In this document: positions 1-9,452 of the stretch, piece after piece | Layout: each line of letters begins with the position of its first letter | Numbering within the stretch: position 1 is the first letter of the stretch | Source: Arthrobacter echini | GTDB lineage: Bacteria; Actinomycetota; Actinomycetes; Actinomycetales; Micrococcaceae | Assembly: GCF_008107445.1 (NCBI RefSeq) | Contig: NZ_VSLD01000003.1 | Coordinates: 62,001-126,000 of the forward strand | Reading direction: 5' to 3' | Length of the DNA: 64,000 nt | Notes under the pieces: generated by a model | What the model was told of the DNA's origin: nothing | Database searches by the model: none | Seen by the model: only the letters and a program-made list of their open reading frames with translations | Made by a program: the position numbers and the translations under genes

Positions 1-1
1 C

Positions 2-721
<720 letters not shown>

Positions 722-826
722 CGGTCGCGATCCGGCCAGTGGCGGACATGACGGCCTCGACGGGACGAGCGCCGAATCAATGAGATCCAGCAGGCTCTGC
801 CTCGGACGACGGATTACTGTCAGCTC

Positions 827-1663
827 ATGAGAATCCCGCCGACGCTCTGCATGGTTGCGGCCCTCGTGACTGCGTTGGCAGCGTGCTCGGGAGCGCAGAA
901 GGCGTCGTCGGAGACCGGTGAGGAGTCTTCGACCGACGGTATTGCCGTACCCGAGGGCTTTCCTGCAGGGGCCAAGCTGGACTACCAGCTGGGAGGCGCG
1001 TACGAGCCGGTCGACGGCGTCGACGTGGTCGTGCGGGACGTCACGGACGAACCCGCCGACGGCGTGTACTCCGTCTGCTATCTGAACGGGTTCCAGACGC
1101 AACCGGCGGAGTCGGCGCCGTGGCTCGCGGACGGGCTCGTCCTGCTGATCGACGGCGTACCGCTGGCCGATCCCGACTGGCCGGACGAGTTCCTGCTCGA
1201 CACCTCGACGGCTGATCACCGCGCCTCGATCGCCGAGCGGATCGGTGAGGGCCTGCAGCAGTGTGCCGACAAGGGCTACGACGCCGTGGAGCTGGACAAT
1301 CTCGACTCCTACACCCGGTCCGAAGGACTCCTCACTCTCGCGGACAACGTCGCGCTCGCCGCGATGCTCGTGCAGCGCGGCCACGACCTCGGGCTGCTCG
1401 TGGGGCAGAAGAACGCGGCCGAGGAGTCCGGGGCGTTCGAGGACCTCGGCTTCGACTTCGCGGTGGCGGAGCAGTGCGTCGAGTTCGACGAGTGTACGGA
1501 CTACACGGACACCTACGGTGAAGCGGTTCTGGCCATCGAGTACCCGCGGGAGTCCGGCGTCGAGGACCCGTGCTCGGCCCCGGGCCGACCGGAGTCCATG
1601 GTCCTGCGGGACAGGGACCTGACCATGCCCGGCGACCCCGCGTACCTGTACCGGGCATGCTGA
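827..1663 (+). CDS. GH114-type (endo-alpha-1,4-polygalactosaminidase-like) lipoprotein
   Basis: A 278-residue lipoprotein. The N-terminus has a charged start, a hydrophobic stretch and a lipobox (LAAC, Cys20), so it should be anchored on the outer face of the membrane. The rest reads as a GH114/TM1410-like TIM barrel: CYLNGFQTQ near residue 86, the catalytic-site strand GYDAVELDNLDSY around residue 150, LVGQKNAAE around 190, and FAVAEQCVEFDEC around 210, where the acid residues and paired Cys are typical. Characterised family members cleave galactosamine-containing polysaccharides of biofilms or cell walls; that substrate is family knowledge, not shown here. The ATG at 827 is followed directly by the signal peptide, which supports the start. 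The gene is monocistronic, with no obvious regulator next to it. Confidence 0.85.
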   Translation: MRIPPTLCMVAALVTALAACSGAQKASSETGEESSTDGIAVPEGFPAGAKLDYQLGGAYEPVDGVDVVVRDVTDEPADGVYSVCYLNGFQTQPAESAPWLADGLVLLIDGVPLADPDWPDEFLLDTSTADHRASIAERIGEGLQQCADKGYDAVELDNLDSYTRSEGLLTLADNVALAAMLVQRGHDLGLLVGQKNAAEESGAFEDLGFDFAVAEQCVEFDECTDYTDTYGEAVLAIEYPRESGVEDPCSAPGRPESMVLRDRDLTMPGDPAYLYRAC

Positions 1664-1810
1664 GCCCGTTGCATCCACCTCCCACTCATCGAAGTACCGA
1701 GTTGGAAGCACCATGCCGGTGGGTTCCGATTCTGCGTCATTGACGACTAGTTTCTGCGAGCGCAAACTGTTCGAATAATCCTCGTCCTCATCAGTTGGAA
1801 GCCGAGTGCC

Positions 1811-2536
1811 ATGGACGTATGGCTGGAAATCGTCAAAGCTGTGCTGCCGCCCGTGATTGCGGCCGGACTAGCTGCACTGGGTCTCTGGCAGTCGGAGCGG
1901 CGCAAGGATCGGAACGCGTCGCACCACAAGAAAGCGGCCCTGGCTGATGAGAAGGACCGCGTCGTGTACTTGAAGTTGTAGTTGGAGGCCGACAATCTCG
2001 TAGGAGATTCTGGAAGCACTGACGTCGTGCTAGAACGAGCAGAGGTTCGTCGTCAGCTGACAGAATCACGCAAGAGACTCAATGCCATCGAGCTCAGCAA
2101 ACCTCGGGCCGACGGCCCTTCTGCATTATCGAGAGCTTGGCGGAGAGCGACCCTGATACCCCTCAAGAGACCTGCGGCACGAGCCGTGCGTTGGGTGTGC
2201 TGGTTCGTGGTCGTCATCGACCTCATGTTATTGACGGGAATGATCGCCTCGGGTCCAGGCACTGATGGCAGTCCGGTCATCGGCGTCGTGGCCTCCGTGC
2301 TGGTCAGCCTGCCTCTCCTGGGGGTAGCCATTCCGCTTGCATACTGGGCAAGAACCCTGGAGCACAACTTCGGGCCAGCGTCCGCCCCGGCGAATTCTGC
2401 CCCACGTCAGCAGCCATTTTCCTCCCGGCAACCGGGTCCCCCGTTGACTACCCCGTTCGACACGCCGGTCCGCCCCCCTGAGGGCAAATACAATACGTCC
2501 GCAGCATCACCTCGGCCCGACGCAGGGCGACGATGA
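1811..2536 (+). pseudogene. Membrane protein gene interrupted by an in-frame TAG
   Basis: An ATG at 1811, with GGAAG about 9 bases upstream, opens a frame of 56 codons that stops at TAG (1979-1981). The very next codon, TTG at 1982, continues in the same phase for another 184 residues. The joined product is coherent: an N-terminal membrane segment (VLPPVIAAGLAALGLW), a charged helical stretch on both sides of the stop (heptad-like LERAEVRRQLTESRKR), two more membrane segments (CWFVVVIDLMLLTGMIA and SVLVSLPLLGVAIPLAYWA), and a Pro-rich disordered tail. The protein family was not recognised. Base composition is less GC-rich than in the neighbours, which hints at acquisition. It may be a decayed gene, two coupled ORFs (TAGTTG restart) or a site of stop-codon read-through; decay is the simplest reading. 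Confidence 0.6.
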
Positions 2537-2606
2537 AGCGCCCACGCGGCAGCGCCGTCGAACCGTCGGAAGCACCGCCGCGCCCGGTACAACGGTGGTG
2601 GAGCGC

Positions 2607-3905
2607 CTAGAGCAGCAGCCGATCCAGGGCCCACTGCCACCGGACGAGCTCCTGCTCCAGCCGCACCGACGGACCATGGCGGTCCTCCCGTAGGGCGTCG
2701 TACGCCACCCACTCCTCCGCCGTCAGCCGGGTGAGGACCGCGCGCGACGGCGACGGCTCCATACCCCAGCGGTCCCGGTGCTCCAGCAGCGTCTCCTCGT
2801 CCATGAGCACGCTGGCCACGTGCGGATGGAGGGATCTCAGCTGATCCAGGATGCGGAAGCCGTGCGTGTCCAGATCCCCCCAGTAGTCCACCCTGCAGGA
2901 CCGCAGCCACGCGGCATCCCGGAGGGCTGAGAAACCGTATCCCTCACCGAAGAGGGCCAGGGCTCCGGGACTGTCCGGGAGCGCGAGGAAGTTGACCAGA
3001 TTCTCGGTCACGACCAAGCGCTCCACCGGCAGACCGAGTCCGGCGAAGGCCTCGGCGGTGACCGTGATGTCCCGGGCGCCGCCGAGCACCTCGAGGCGGG
3101 GATCGAGCAGCCGGAAACGGACGCGCTCGGGTGCCCGCAGGAAACCGTGGCGGGCCGCGAAGCGGGCAGTAGGCGTGCGTCCCGCTGTGCGGCGGGCGAG
3201 GGCGGGCAGCTCGTCAGGGAGGGTGGTCGAGGGATCTGATCCGGCGGGATCTGCCTGCAGCCCGGTCTGCAGCTCACCGGACGGCGTTGTCGCGGGATCC
3301 GGGTCGGCAGGCCCTGTCTGCAATGCGGTCACCATCTCGTCGATGGTCTTGCGGTGGCCCTCGACGAACTTCGTGTGCACGCCGGGGAGTCCGAGCTGGC
3401 GCACATGGATGCCCGGGTCCGGATGATCGCGCAGCCACACGGCCACCCGCGCGGCCGTCAGCGCGTCCTCGCCGGACTCCACGAGCCGGAGCGGCCGGGC
3501 GACGGCCCACACGCGGAGACCGGGGTCGAGCTCCGCGAGGCGCCGCGCCAGCTCGACGGCGCTCCGCGCGTCGCGGGTCTTGCCCACGAACGAGATCTCG
3601 TCGTCGACCGCCGCGAAGACGACCGCGGCGGGCACCTGATTGGCGCCGATGGTGGTGCTGCCGAGCTCCACGAATTCGACGTCGTAGGCTCCCGCGGCGG
3701 CGGTGAGCTCGCCCGCCCAGCGCCGGGCGGCGGGGTAGTGGTCGCGCAGCTCGGCGGCCGTGGGTTTCTTCAGCGCACGACGTCGGGGGTAGGCACCGGT
3801 GGGCTCCAGCACGTCGCGCAGGAGGACGCCCCGGTCCCACGCCTTTTCGGACGCGGCCCGCAGATCGGCCAGCGTGGTCCACCGACCCGGTGCCTCAGCG
3901 GGCAC
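2607..3905 (-). CDS. jetD: Wadjet nuclease subunit JetD (DUF3322/DUF2220)
   Basis: JetD is the topoisomerase-VI-like Toprim nuclease of type I Wadjet, an SMC-type complex that extrudes and cuts closed-circular plasmid DNA. The 432-residue protein has the DUF3322 N-terminal domain (WTTLADLRAASEKAWDRG onward, including the ELPALARRTAGRTPTARFAARHG region) and the C-terminal DUF2220 domain. The Toprim signature is visible: the acidic start VTENLVNFLAL and the metal-binding strand WGDLDTHGFRIL. The GTG start at 3905 lies 11 bases inside the end of jetC, so the two are translationally coupled. It is the last gene of the four-gene operon. Key residues look intact, so it is probably active. Confidence 0.93.
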   Translation of the reverse strand: MPAEAPGRWTTLADLRAASEKAWDRGVLLRDVLEPTGAYPRRRALKKPTAAELRDHYPAARRWAGELTAAAGAYDVEFVELGSTTIGANQVPAAVVFAAVDDEISFVGKTRDARSAVELARRLAELDPGLRVWAVARPLRLVESGEDALTAARVAVWLRDHPDPGIHVRQLGLPGVHTKFVEGHRKTIDEMVTALQTGPADPDPATTPSGELQTGLQADPAGSDPSTTLPDELPALARRTAGRTPTARFAARHGFLRAPERVRFRLLDPRLEVLGGARDITVTAEAFAGLGLPVERLVVTENLVNFLALPDSPGALALFGEGYGFSALRDAAWLRSCRVDYWGDLDTHGFRILDQLRSLHPHVASVLMDEETLLEHRDRWGMEPSPSRAVLTRLTAEEWVAYDALREDRHGPSVRLEQELVRWQWALDRLLL

Positions 3906-6900
3906 GGCGCTCCTTCTCCTCGCGGTACTCCTCGATGGTCATGTTGCGCAGCTGCGAATCGTCACCGGCGGTATTGGCCACGAAGCCCACATGGGACACG
4001 TACGGCTCGATCACGTGGATCTTCTGCAGCGGGGTGACGATCAGCAGCTGCAGCTCCATGCGCTTGAACAGCTCCAGACCGTAGCGCGCCGACTCGTCCG
4101 AGCCGCGCCCGAAGGCCTCGTCGATCACCACGAACCGGAAGCTGCGGCCCACGGACCTGGAGCTCCGCGCACCGTTCCTCGCAGCGCCGAGGCCGAACTG
4201 GAAGGCGAGCGCTGCGGCCAGGATGGTGTAGGCGAGCTTCTCCTTCTGCCCGCCGGACTTCCCGCCCGAATCGGTGAAGTGCTCGAACTCCTCGCCGGTC
4301 TCCGTCCATTTCTCCGACGCCGAGAACGTGAACCAGTTCCGCACGTCGGTGACCCGCGCCGTCCACCGCTCGTCCAGGGCCGTGTATCCCTCGCGACCGC
4401 GGAAGCGCTCGATCAGGCGCGCCACCTGCAGGTACTTCTGCTCGGAGTACTGTTCGGTGTCCCCGAGACTGCCCTCCGAACACGCCCGCAGATCCGTCCC
4501 GAACTGGCGCACGTCGAGATCGGACGTGCTCTGGTGCTCGAGCTGGATGTGGCGGCCCGGGTTGTAGTCGATGTCCGCCAGGGACGCGTTGATCTCGTCG
4601 ATCCGGCCGACGATGTCCTGCCGGCGGCTGTCCAGGAAGGCGTTGAACGCCACCACCTCGTGGATGGTGTTCTGGTTCAGCGACTCCTTGAAGTGGGCCT
4701 CGAACCGCGGCAGGTCGTTGCTGGTCAGCTGATCGAGCATGCGGTCGTAGTCCGCTGAGGCCTCGAGCGACGCGTCCAGGTCCGCGGTCTCCGTGGGATA
4801 GGTGTTGCGGAAGTCCGCCATCTGCCGCACGGTGGACGCCGCGGCCGTCGCGATCCGCTTGGTCAGGGCGTCGATGGACGCCGTGAGGACGGAGCGCACC
4901 GCGGTCTCCGTCGCGGCGGTGTTCCGGTACGTGAGCGACTTCCCGTCCAGGGTCTCCGACGCGAGGCGGGCGACGGCGGTGAGCACGGCGTCGTCGTCCG
5001 TCAAGGGAGTCGTGTCCAGGATCCCGCGGCACTCCGCGATGGTCTCCGCGATGTCGCGTGCGTCCTTCTCGTTGGCGCCGATGCGCTGCTGGAGCGTGGT
5101 GTTGCGCGTGTCCAGCTTCGCCAGGCGTACCTGCAGATCGGTCTCGGACCGGGTGAGCTGCTGCAGGACGTCGCTCGCCCCCTCCAGCTCGGCGCGTTCG
5201 GTGGTCAGATCCGCGATCCTGCGGGAGGTGGACTGCCAGCCGATCTCGGCGAATCCCGTGACGGCGCGGACGGTTCCCAGGTGCTGGTTCTTCCGGCCCA
5301 GCTCACCGAGCGATGCGTTGAGCCGTGCCAGCCGGGCGTCGATCCCGGCGAGCCGACCCTGCAGCCCCTCACGCTCGGCGTGCAGCCGGGCCATCTTGTC
5401 GTGGTTGTCCCAGCCGAGCACGTAGTGACGGCGATCGCCGAGTCCCTGGCGATCATCCTTCTCGTGGCGTCCCCGGCCACCCTTGAGCTGACCTCCCAGC
5501 GTGAGGGCCTTGGGGTGACGCCGGAAGTCCTCCATGGTCTCGCAGCACACGTAGTCGAACCGGCTGGTCAGCTCGTCGAGCAGGAAGTCCCGCAGCGGCA
5601 TGCCCGCCTTGATGGCGATCTTCCCGGCGAGGGTGCCCGGGACGGCGGGCTGCGGCGCGTAGGTGCCGTTGATGCGCCGATACACGAGGCGCCCGCGCAG
5701 ATCGTTGCCCTCCACCCACGCGCTGACAGCGCGGTAGTGCTCCTCCGGCACCAGCAGGGACAGGGCGAAGCCGCGCAACGTCCGCTCGGCCGCGCCCTCC
5801 CACGCGGCTTCGCCGTCGCGCACGCGCAGCAGCTCGCCCGCGTAGGGCAGCTCGGTCGCGGCGATGCCCGTGCCTTCGCAGAGTCTGCGCCGCATCTCGA
5901 GCTGGGCGAGGGGGAGCAGATCGGGTCGGGACTGCAGGGAGCCGAGCTCGATGTCGATGGTCTTCAGCTCGTCGGCGGTGCCGGAGCGTTCCACGCTCAC
6001 GGCGGTCTGCTGGTCCTGCAGCTCCGTGGTTCGCTCCCGGAGCCCGGTCTCCACCTTGTCCAGTTGCGCCCGGTTGGCGTCGAACAGCACGCGGTCCTCG
6101 GGGATCCGGAGTCCGAGATCCTCGGCGGCGGTGCGGTAGTTCTCGAAGCGGGCCCGCTGTGCCCGTGCCTCCTCCTCCAACCGGGCGAGCTCGGCGTCGA
6201 TCGCCGCCAGCCGTCCGCCCCCGTTGGTGCGGATGTCCTCCTGGATCCCCGAGAGCTCGTGCCGTGCTGCCGCGAGCTCCGCGCCCAGCAGAGCGCTGTC
6301 CTCCCGGTACCGGGTGGCCGTGCGGGCGAGCTCGTCCTGGTGCTCCAGGCTGAGGTCCAGCTGCTGCTGCGTGAACCACGGATGCAGCTGGTCCCGCTGG
6401 ACGCGGGCGAGTCCGTCCTCCGAGCTCAGGCGTGCGTGCAGGGCGGAGTGCTCGCGGATCGGCGTCAGCAGGGTTATCTGGTCCTTGGCCCGCAGGACGG
6501 CGTCGTGGGCGCGTTTCAAGTCGTCGAAGTGGTGGATCAGATTCGCGATCCGGGCGGCGACGTCGTCCTCCTCCAGCATGTTGATCCGCACGAAGGACGT
6601 GATGTTCTCGACCTGCTTCATGGAGATGGTGCGGTGGAACAGGTCCATGGCCTGGTTGCCGCTGATCCCGAAGTGGCGCTTGAATGCTGCGGCATACGGG
6701 TCGAAGGCGTCGTGGACAGACACACCCGCGCTGCGTAGCTTCCGCTTGAGCCTCGCGGGGTCCTGACCGAAGTCGGAGAAATCGGCGGCAATACTCTGGT
6801 CGGTCTCGGCGAGGGAGTAGAAGCGGGCGGGCTGACCCGCCTCCTGCGTGGCCCACAGTGTGATCGCGAGGGTCACGGTGGTGTCCAGCTGCGCGTTGTG

Positions 6901-7293
6901 GAACACCCCGAGCACCACGGAGAACGCGCCGGTGGAGCGCAGGGCCACGGGCTTCGAGTACTCGCCGCTGCTGCTGCGCGTGCTCTTGTGGAAGCCGCGC
7001 ACGTAGGACATCAGGCTGCGCTCCTTCTTCTGCGCACCCGCTGCCTTGTTGTAGTCGATCCGGTTCGCCGGCAGCAGCAGCGTGGTGATGGCGTCCACCA
7101 CCGTCGACTTGCCCGACCCGATGTCGCCGGTGAGCAGACTGTTGACGCCGTCGAGCGTGAAGGTCCTGACACCACCGTGGAAGGTGCCCCAGTTCAGCAG
7201 TTCGAGGCGCTGCAGGCGGAAGCCCGGCAGTGCGCCGCCGTCCTCCGCGGGATCGGGCAGGGTGAAGAGGCTGTCCTGGAGCTCAGTGCTCAT
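3895..7293 (-). CDS. jetC: Wadjet SMC-like ATPase JetC
   Basis: JetC is the MukB/SbcC-like motor ATPase of the Wadjet complex, which loads on DNA and extrudes loops to measure plasmid size. At 1132 residues it has the expected length. The Walker A motif GDIGSGKST is at residues 56-64, followed by long coiled-coil arms (rich in Glu, Arg, Leu and Ala) around a central hinge. The C-terminal head has the ABC signature SGGQKEKLAYTI and a Walker B of the form FRFVVIDEAFGRG. The ATG at 7293 overlaps the end of jetB by 11 bases, and the gene end overlaps jetD by 11 bases, consistent with stoichiometric expression from one transcript. No frameshift or missing catalytic motif was seen. Confidence 0.95.
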   Translation of the reverse strand: MSTELQDSLFTLPDPAEDGGALPGFRLQRLELLNWGTFHGGVRTFTLDGVNSLLTGDIGSGKSTVVDAITTLLLPANRIDYNKAAGAQKKERSLMSYVRGFHKSTRSSSGEYSKPVALRSTGAFSVVLGVFHNAQLDTTVTLAITLWATQEAGQPARFYSLAETDQSIAADFSDFGQDPARLKRKLRSAGVSVHDAFDPYAAAFKRHFGISGNQAMDLFHRTISMKQVENITSFVRINMLEEDDVAARIANLIHHFDDLKRAHDAVLRAKDQITLLTPIREHSALHARLSSEDGLARVQRDQLHPWFTQQQLDLSLEHQDELARTATRYREDSALLGAELAAARHELSGIQEDIRTNGGGRLAAIDAELARLEEEARAQRARFENYRTAAEDLGLRIPEDRVLFDANRAQLDKVETGLRERTTELQDQQTAVSVERSGTADELKTIDIELGSLQSRPDLLPLAQLEMRRRLCEGTGIAATELPYAGELLRVRDGEAAWEGAAERTLRGFALSLLVPEEHYRAVSAWVEGNDLRGRLVYRRINGTYAPQPAVPGTLAGKIAIKAGMPLRDFLLDELTSRFDYVCCETMEDFRRHPKALTLGGQLKGGRGRHEKDDRQGLGDRRHYVLGWDNHDKMARLHAEREGLQGRLAGIDARLARLNASLGELGRKNQHLGTVRAVTGFAEIGWQSTSRRIADLTTERAELEGASDVLQQLTRSETDLQVRLAKLDTRNTTLQQRIGANEKDARDIAETIAECRGILDTTPLTDDDAVLTAVARLASETLDGKSLTYRNTAATETAVRSVLTASIDALTKRIATAAASTVRQMADFRNTYPTETADLDASLEASADYDRMLDQLTSNDLPRFEAHFKESLNQNTIHEVVAFNAFLDSRRQDIVGRIDEINASLADIDYNPGRHIQLEHQSTSDLDVRQFGTDLRACSEGSLGDTEQYSEQKYLQVARLIERFRGREGYTALDERWTARVTDVRNWFTFSASEKWTETGEEFEHFTDSGGKSGGQKEKLAYTILAAALAFQFGLGAARNGARSSRSVGRSFRFVVIDEAFGRGSDESARYGLELFKRMELQLLIVTPLQKIHVIEPYVSHVGFVANTAGDDSQLRNMTIEEYREEKERRAR

Positions 7294-7933
7294 CTGCTGC
7301 TCCCTCTGCTGGTGCCTGTGGTGCGTCGTCCGCTCGTGCCCCGCCGGTGAGCAGTGCGCGGTAGTCGGCGAGCCGTGCGTCGAACTCCTCGAGCCACTGC
7401 GCGTCGACGAAGGCCTTGAGGATCCGCATCACCTCGTATGTGCCCTGCTGCCCGCGCAGCTTCCGGAGGAACCCCAGCTCCACGATCTTTTTGATGTCGG
7501 TGCCGAGCCGGTCGAGCACGCGGGCCTCGTTGCTGCTCTCCGGCAGGAACACCGAGACCATGTCGGCGATGTCCTCCTCCGTCATGACCAGGCGCAGCTC
7601 GCTGCTGTTCGTGTCGAACTCGAGCATCCGTCCGCGCAGCAGGGCCAGCAGCAGACTCACGGTGAAGGTGAGCTGCCGGCGCGGGATCAGGCGGGGCAGG
7701 GTGCCGTCGGCGTCCTGGCGGGAGCGGAGGAAGGCGTAACCCTCGGGCTCGTCGAGGATCAGCTCGAGACCGAGTACGGCCACGTAGTCCCGTACCTGGG
7801 AGGTCAGGGCCAGCAGGGCCTGCCAGGTCTTCTCGTCCGCCTCGGCGTAGACGACGCCCTTGAAGAGGCGGGTCACCACACCCGGGAGCTCGGGAGGTGT
7901 GGCGGAGTCGTGGTCGGGCGTGGACAGGGTCAC
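7283..7933 (-). CDS. jetB: Wadjet kleisin-associated subunit JetB (DUF4194)
   Basis: JetB corresponds to the MukE-like KITE subunit that pairs with the JetA kleisin and the JetC motor. The product is 216 residues when begun at the GTG at 7933. That codon overlaps the jetA stop as GTGA, the usual actinobacterial coupling signal, and the DUF4194-like sequence begins soon after it (PGVVTRLFKGVVYAEADEKTW). Other visible blocks are the winged-helix-like RRQLTFTVSLLLALLR and the C-terminal LDRLGTDIKKIVELGFLRKL. Assignment rests on sequence style plus its place between jetA and jetC. The same frame stays open far upstream, but that part is only an overlap with jetA. Confidence 0.92.
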   Translation of the reverse strand: MTLSTPDHDSATPPELPGVVTRLFKGVVYAEADEKTWQALLALTSQVRDYVAVLGLELILDEPEGYAFLRSRQDADGTLPRLIPRRQLTFTVSLLLALLRGRMLEFDTNSSELRLVMTEEDIADMVSVFLPESSNEARVLDRLGTDIKKIVELGFLRKLRGQQGTYEVMRILKAFVDAQWLEEFDARLADYRALLTGGARADDAPQAPAEGAADEH

Positions 7934-9372
7934 GAGGGCCTCACGAAGATGATCCGGTCGATGGTCGCCTCGCGGATGCTGCCATCGGGCAGTGTCCAGG
8001 CGAGCTGTTCGGTGCTGTCCGCGGTCACGGACGCCCACGGCGACTCGGTGGCCAGCTGATAGTACGCCACGATCTCGGCCAGTCCCTGGGAGAGCGGGAA
8101 GGCCGTGGTGATCTCCGCGAGCGTGACCTGGTCGGCGTCGTCGAGCAGTGCCTCGATGCGTGAGCTCAGGCGCTCGGTGTCCACGTGGAACTGGTCGAAG
8201 AGCGCACCGGCATCGACGTCGGCGTCGTCGGCGAGGTGGACGACGTCGTCCACGCTCACCCGGCTGCTGGGCTCGTAGAGCGGGCGCTCGAACGGCAGCG
8301 CGACCTCCACGGTGGGTGCATCGATGCTCAGGAAGGGGCCCGACGGCGGCCGGGTGCGGGTGGCGAGCGCGCGGCCCTCGACCTGCCGAATAAGCTGCAT
8401 GATGCGCTTGTTCTCGAGGAACACCTTGTCGTCCAGCAGCCGGCGCATCTGCTGGGAGAGCTGCCGGACGGTCGCCTGGGTCTGCTCGACGGCGGGCAGC
8501 CAGTCCTGGTGCAGGGTCCCGAGCCCGCGGAGTTCCTCCCGTCCGGCCAGCGCGTCGATCTGCGTGGCCCGCTGCAGCAGATCCCGTAACTCCGTGCGGA
8601 GCTGCGGGGACATGAGATAGTCCCAGAACCCCTGGAAGGTGCGTCCCTGCAGGGAGCTCGTGATGCCCTGCTGGTTCGCGAAGATCGAGGCGAGCAGCTC
8701 GCCCTGCGTCCCCTCCCACGTGGTGATGTGCTCTCGTACCTCGCGGTCGAGGGTGCGGAAGTTCTGCTCGACCTCGCGGAAATCGGCGAGCAGATCCCTG
8801 GCGAGACCGGTGAGCTGCTGCAGATGATCCAAAGCCTCCGGTGCTCCCATGACGCTGACCTGACCGGTCTCCAGGCGCTGCATCTCGGCGTCGATCGCGT
8901 CCCGCTGCCGCCGGAGCTCGGTCAGGCGCACCTCCGGGTCCGTCTCCGAGCCCTGCACCAGCGCCTTGAGGACGGCGAAGATGCTGGTGAGCCGGGACTG
9001 CGTGGCCACGAAGGAGCGACCCTTGAGGGACTCCACCCAGCGGACCGCGTCCTCGGAGGTCGCGGTGAGGTCGTACCGCGGTTCGTCCTGGCCGGGCACG
9101 TAGTACTTGCGCAGCCACGCCTTCTCCGGCGCCGCCCAGTCGTCGAGGTAGTCGGCGGCAGAGCGCGGGAAGGCGTCCTCGCCGAGGCTCTCCCGCACAC
9201 CGAACAGCACGTCGTCGAGCACGTCGACGATGTGCTGTCGCCCCAGGTTCCGCTGGTTCGGCTCGGTGAAGGCCGCCATGAACAGTGCGAGGGCCAGGGG
9301 CGCGTGCTGGGCACGCAGCAGCGACCATCCCGCGTGGTTCTCGCGCAACGACGCGATCCTGTGAAAATCCAC
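7930..9372 (-). CDS. jetA: Wadjet kleisin-like subunit JetA (DUF3375)
   Basis: JetA is the MukF-like kleisin of the Wadjet defence complex and the first gene of the operon. The 480-residue product starts at GTG 9372 with MDFHRIASLRENHAGWSLLRA, the typical DUF3375 N-terminus in which a helical region precedes AWLRKYYVPGQDEPRYDLT. A coiled-coil middle section follows (RRQRDAIDAEMQRLE and later helices), with a C-terminal domain ending IIFVRPS. An 80-bp gap separates it from the acetamidase gene upstream on the same strand, so the operon may have its own promoter there or share read-through transcription. No regulatory gene lies beside the defence operon. Family and context agree fully. Confidence 0.94.
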   Translation of the reverse strand: MDFHRIASLRENHAGWSLLRAQHAPLALALFMAAFTEPNQRNLGRQHIVDVLDDVLFGVRESLGEDAFPRSAADYLDDWAAPEKAWLRKYYVPGQDEPRYDLTATSEDAVRWVESLKGRSFVATQSRLTSIFAVLKALVQGSETDPEVRLTELRRQRDAIDAEMQRLETGQVSVMGAPEALDHLQQLTGLARDLLADFREVEQNFRTLDREVREHITTWEGTQGELLASIFANQQGITSSLQGRTFQGFWDYLMSPQLRTELRDLLQRATQIDALAGREELRGLGTLHQDWLPAVEQTQATVRQLSQQMRRLLDDKVFLENKRIMQLIRQVEGRALATRTRPPSGPFLSIDAPTVEVALPFERPLYEPSSRVSVDDVVHLADDADVDAGALFDQFHVDTERLSSRIEALLDDADQVTLAEITTAFPLSQGLAEIVAYYQLATESPWASVTADSTEQLAWTLPDGSIREATIDRIIFVRPS

Positions 9373-9452
9373 TCATGCCCCAGGGTCTCTACGTGTCCGG
9401 TCTCCTCTCCATGGTAGGTCCCCGTGTATGAGCCCCTGAAGTCCACGACGAG

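Noticed and set aside
1680..1707. A possible single degenerate copy of the array element after the GH114 gene (TCCCACTC...GTTGGAA)
   Set aside because: Several half-site mismatches and no neighbours at the array spacing; kept only as a weak candidate.
5281..6738. Long plus-strand frame opposite jetC
   Set aside because: Antisense shadow of the ATPase coding sequence; the translation is low-complexity His/Gln/Ala-rich with no domain.
7283..9376. A 697-residue frame covering jetB and most of jetA
   Set aside because: The first two thirds are a shadow of jetA; only the segment from GTG 7933 matches JetB.
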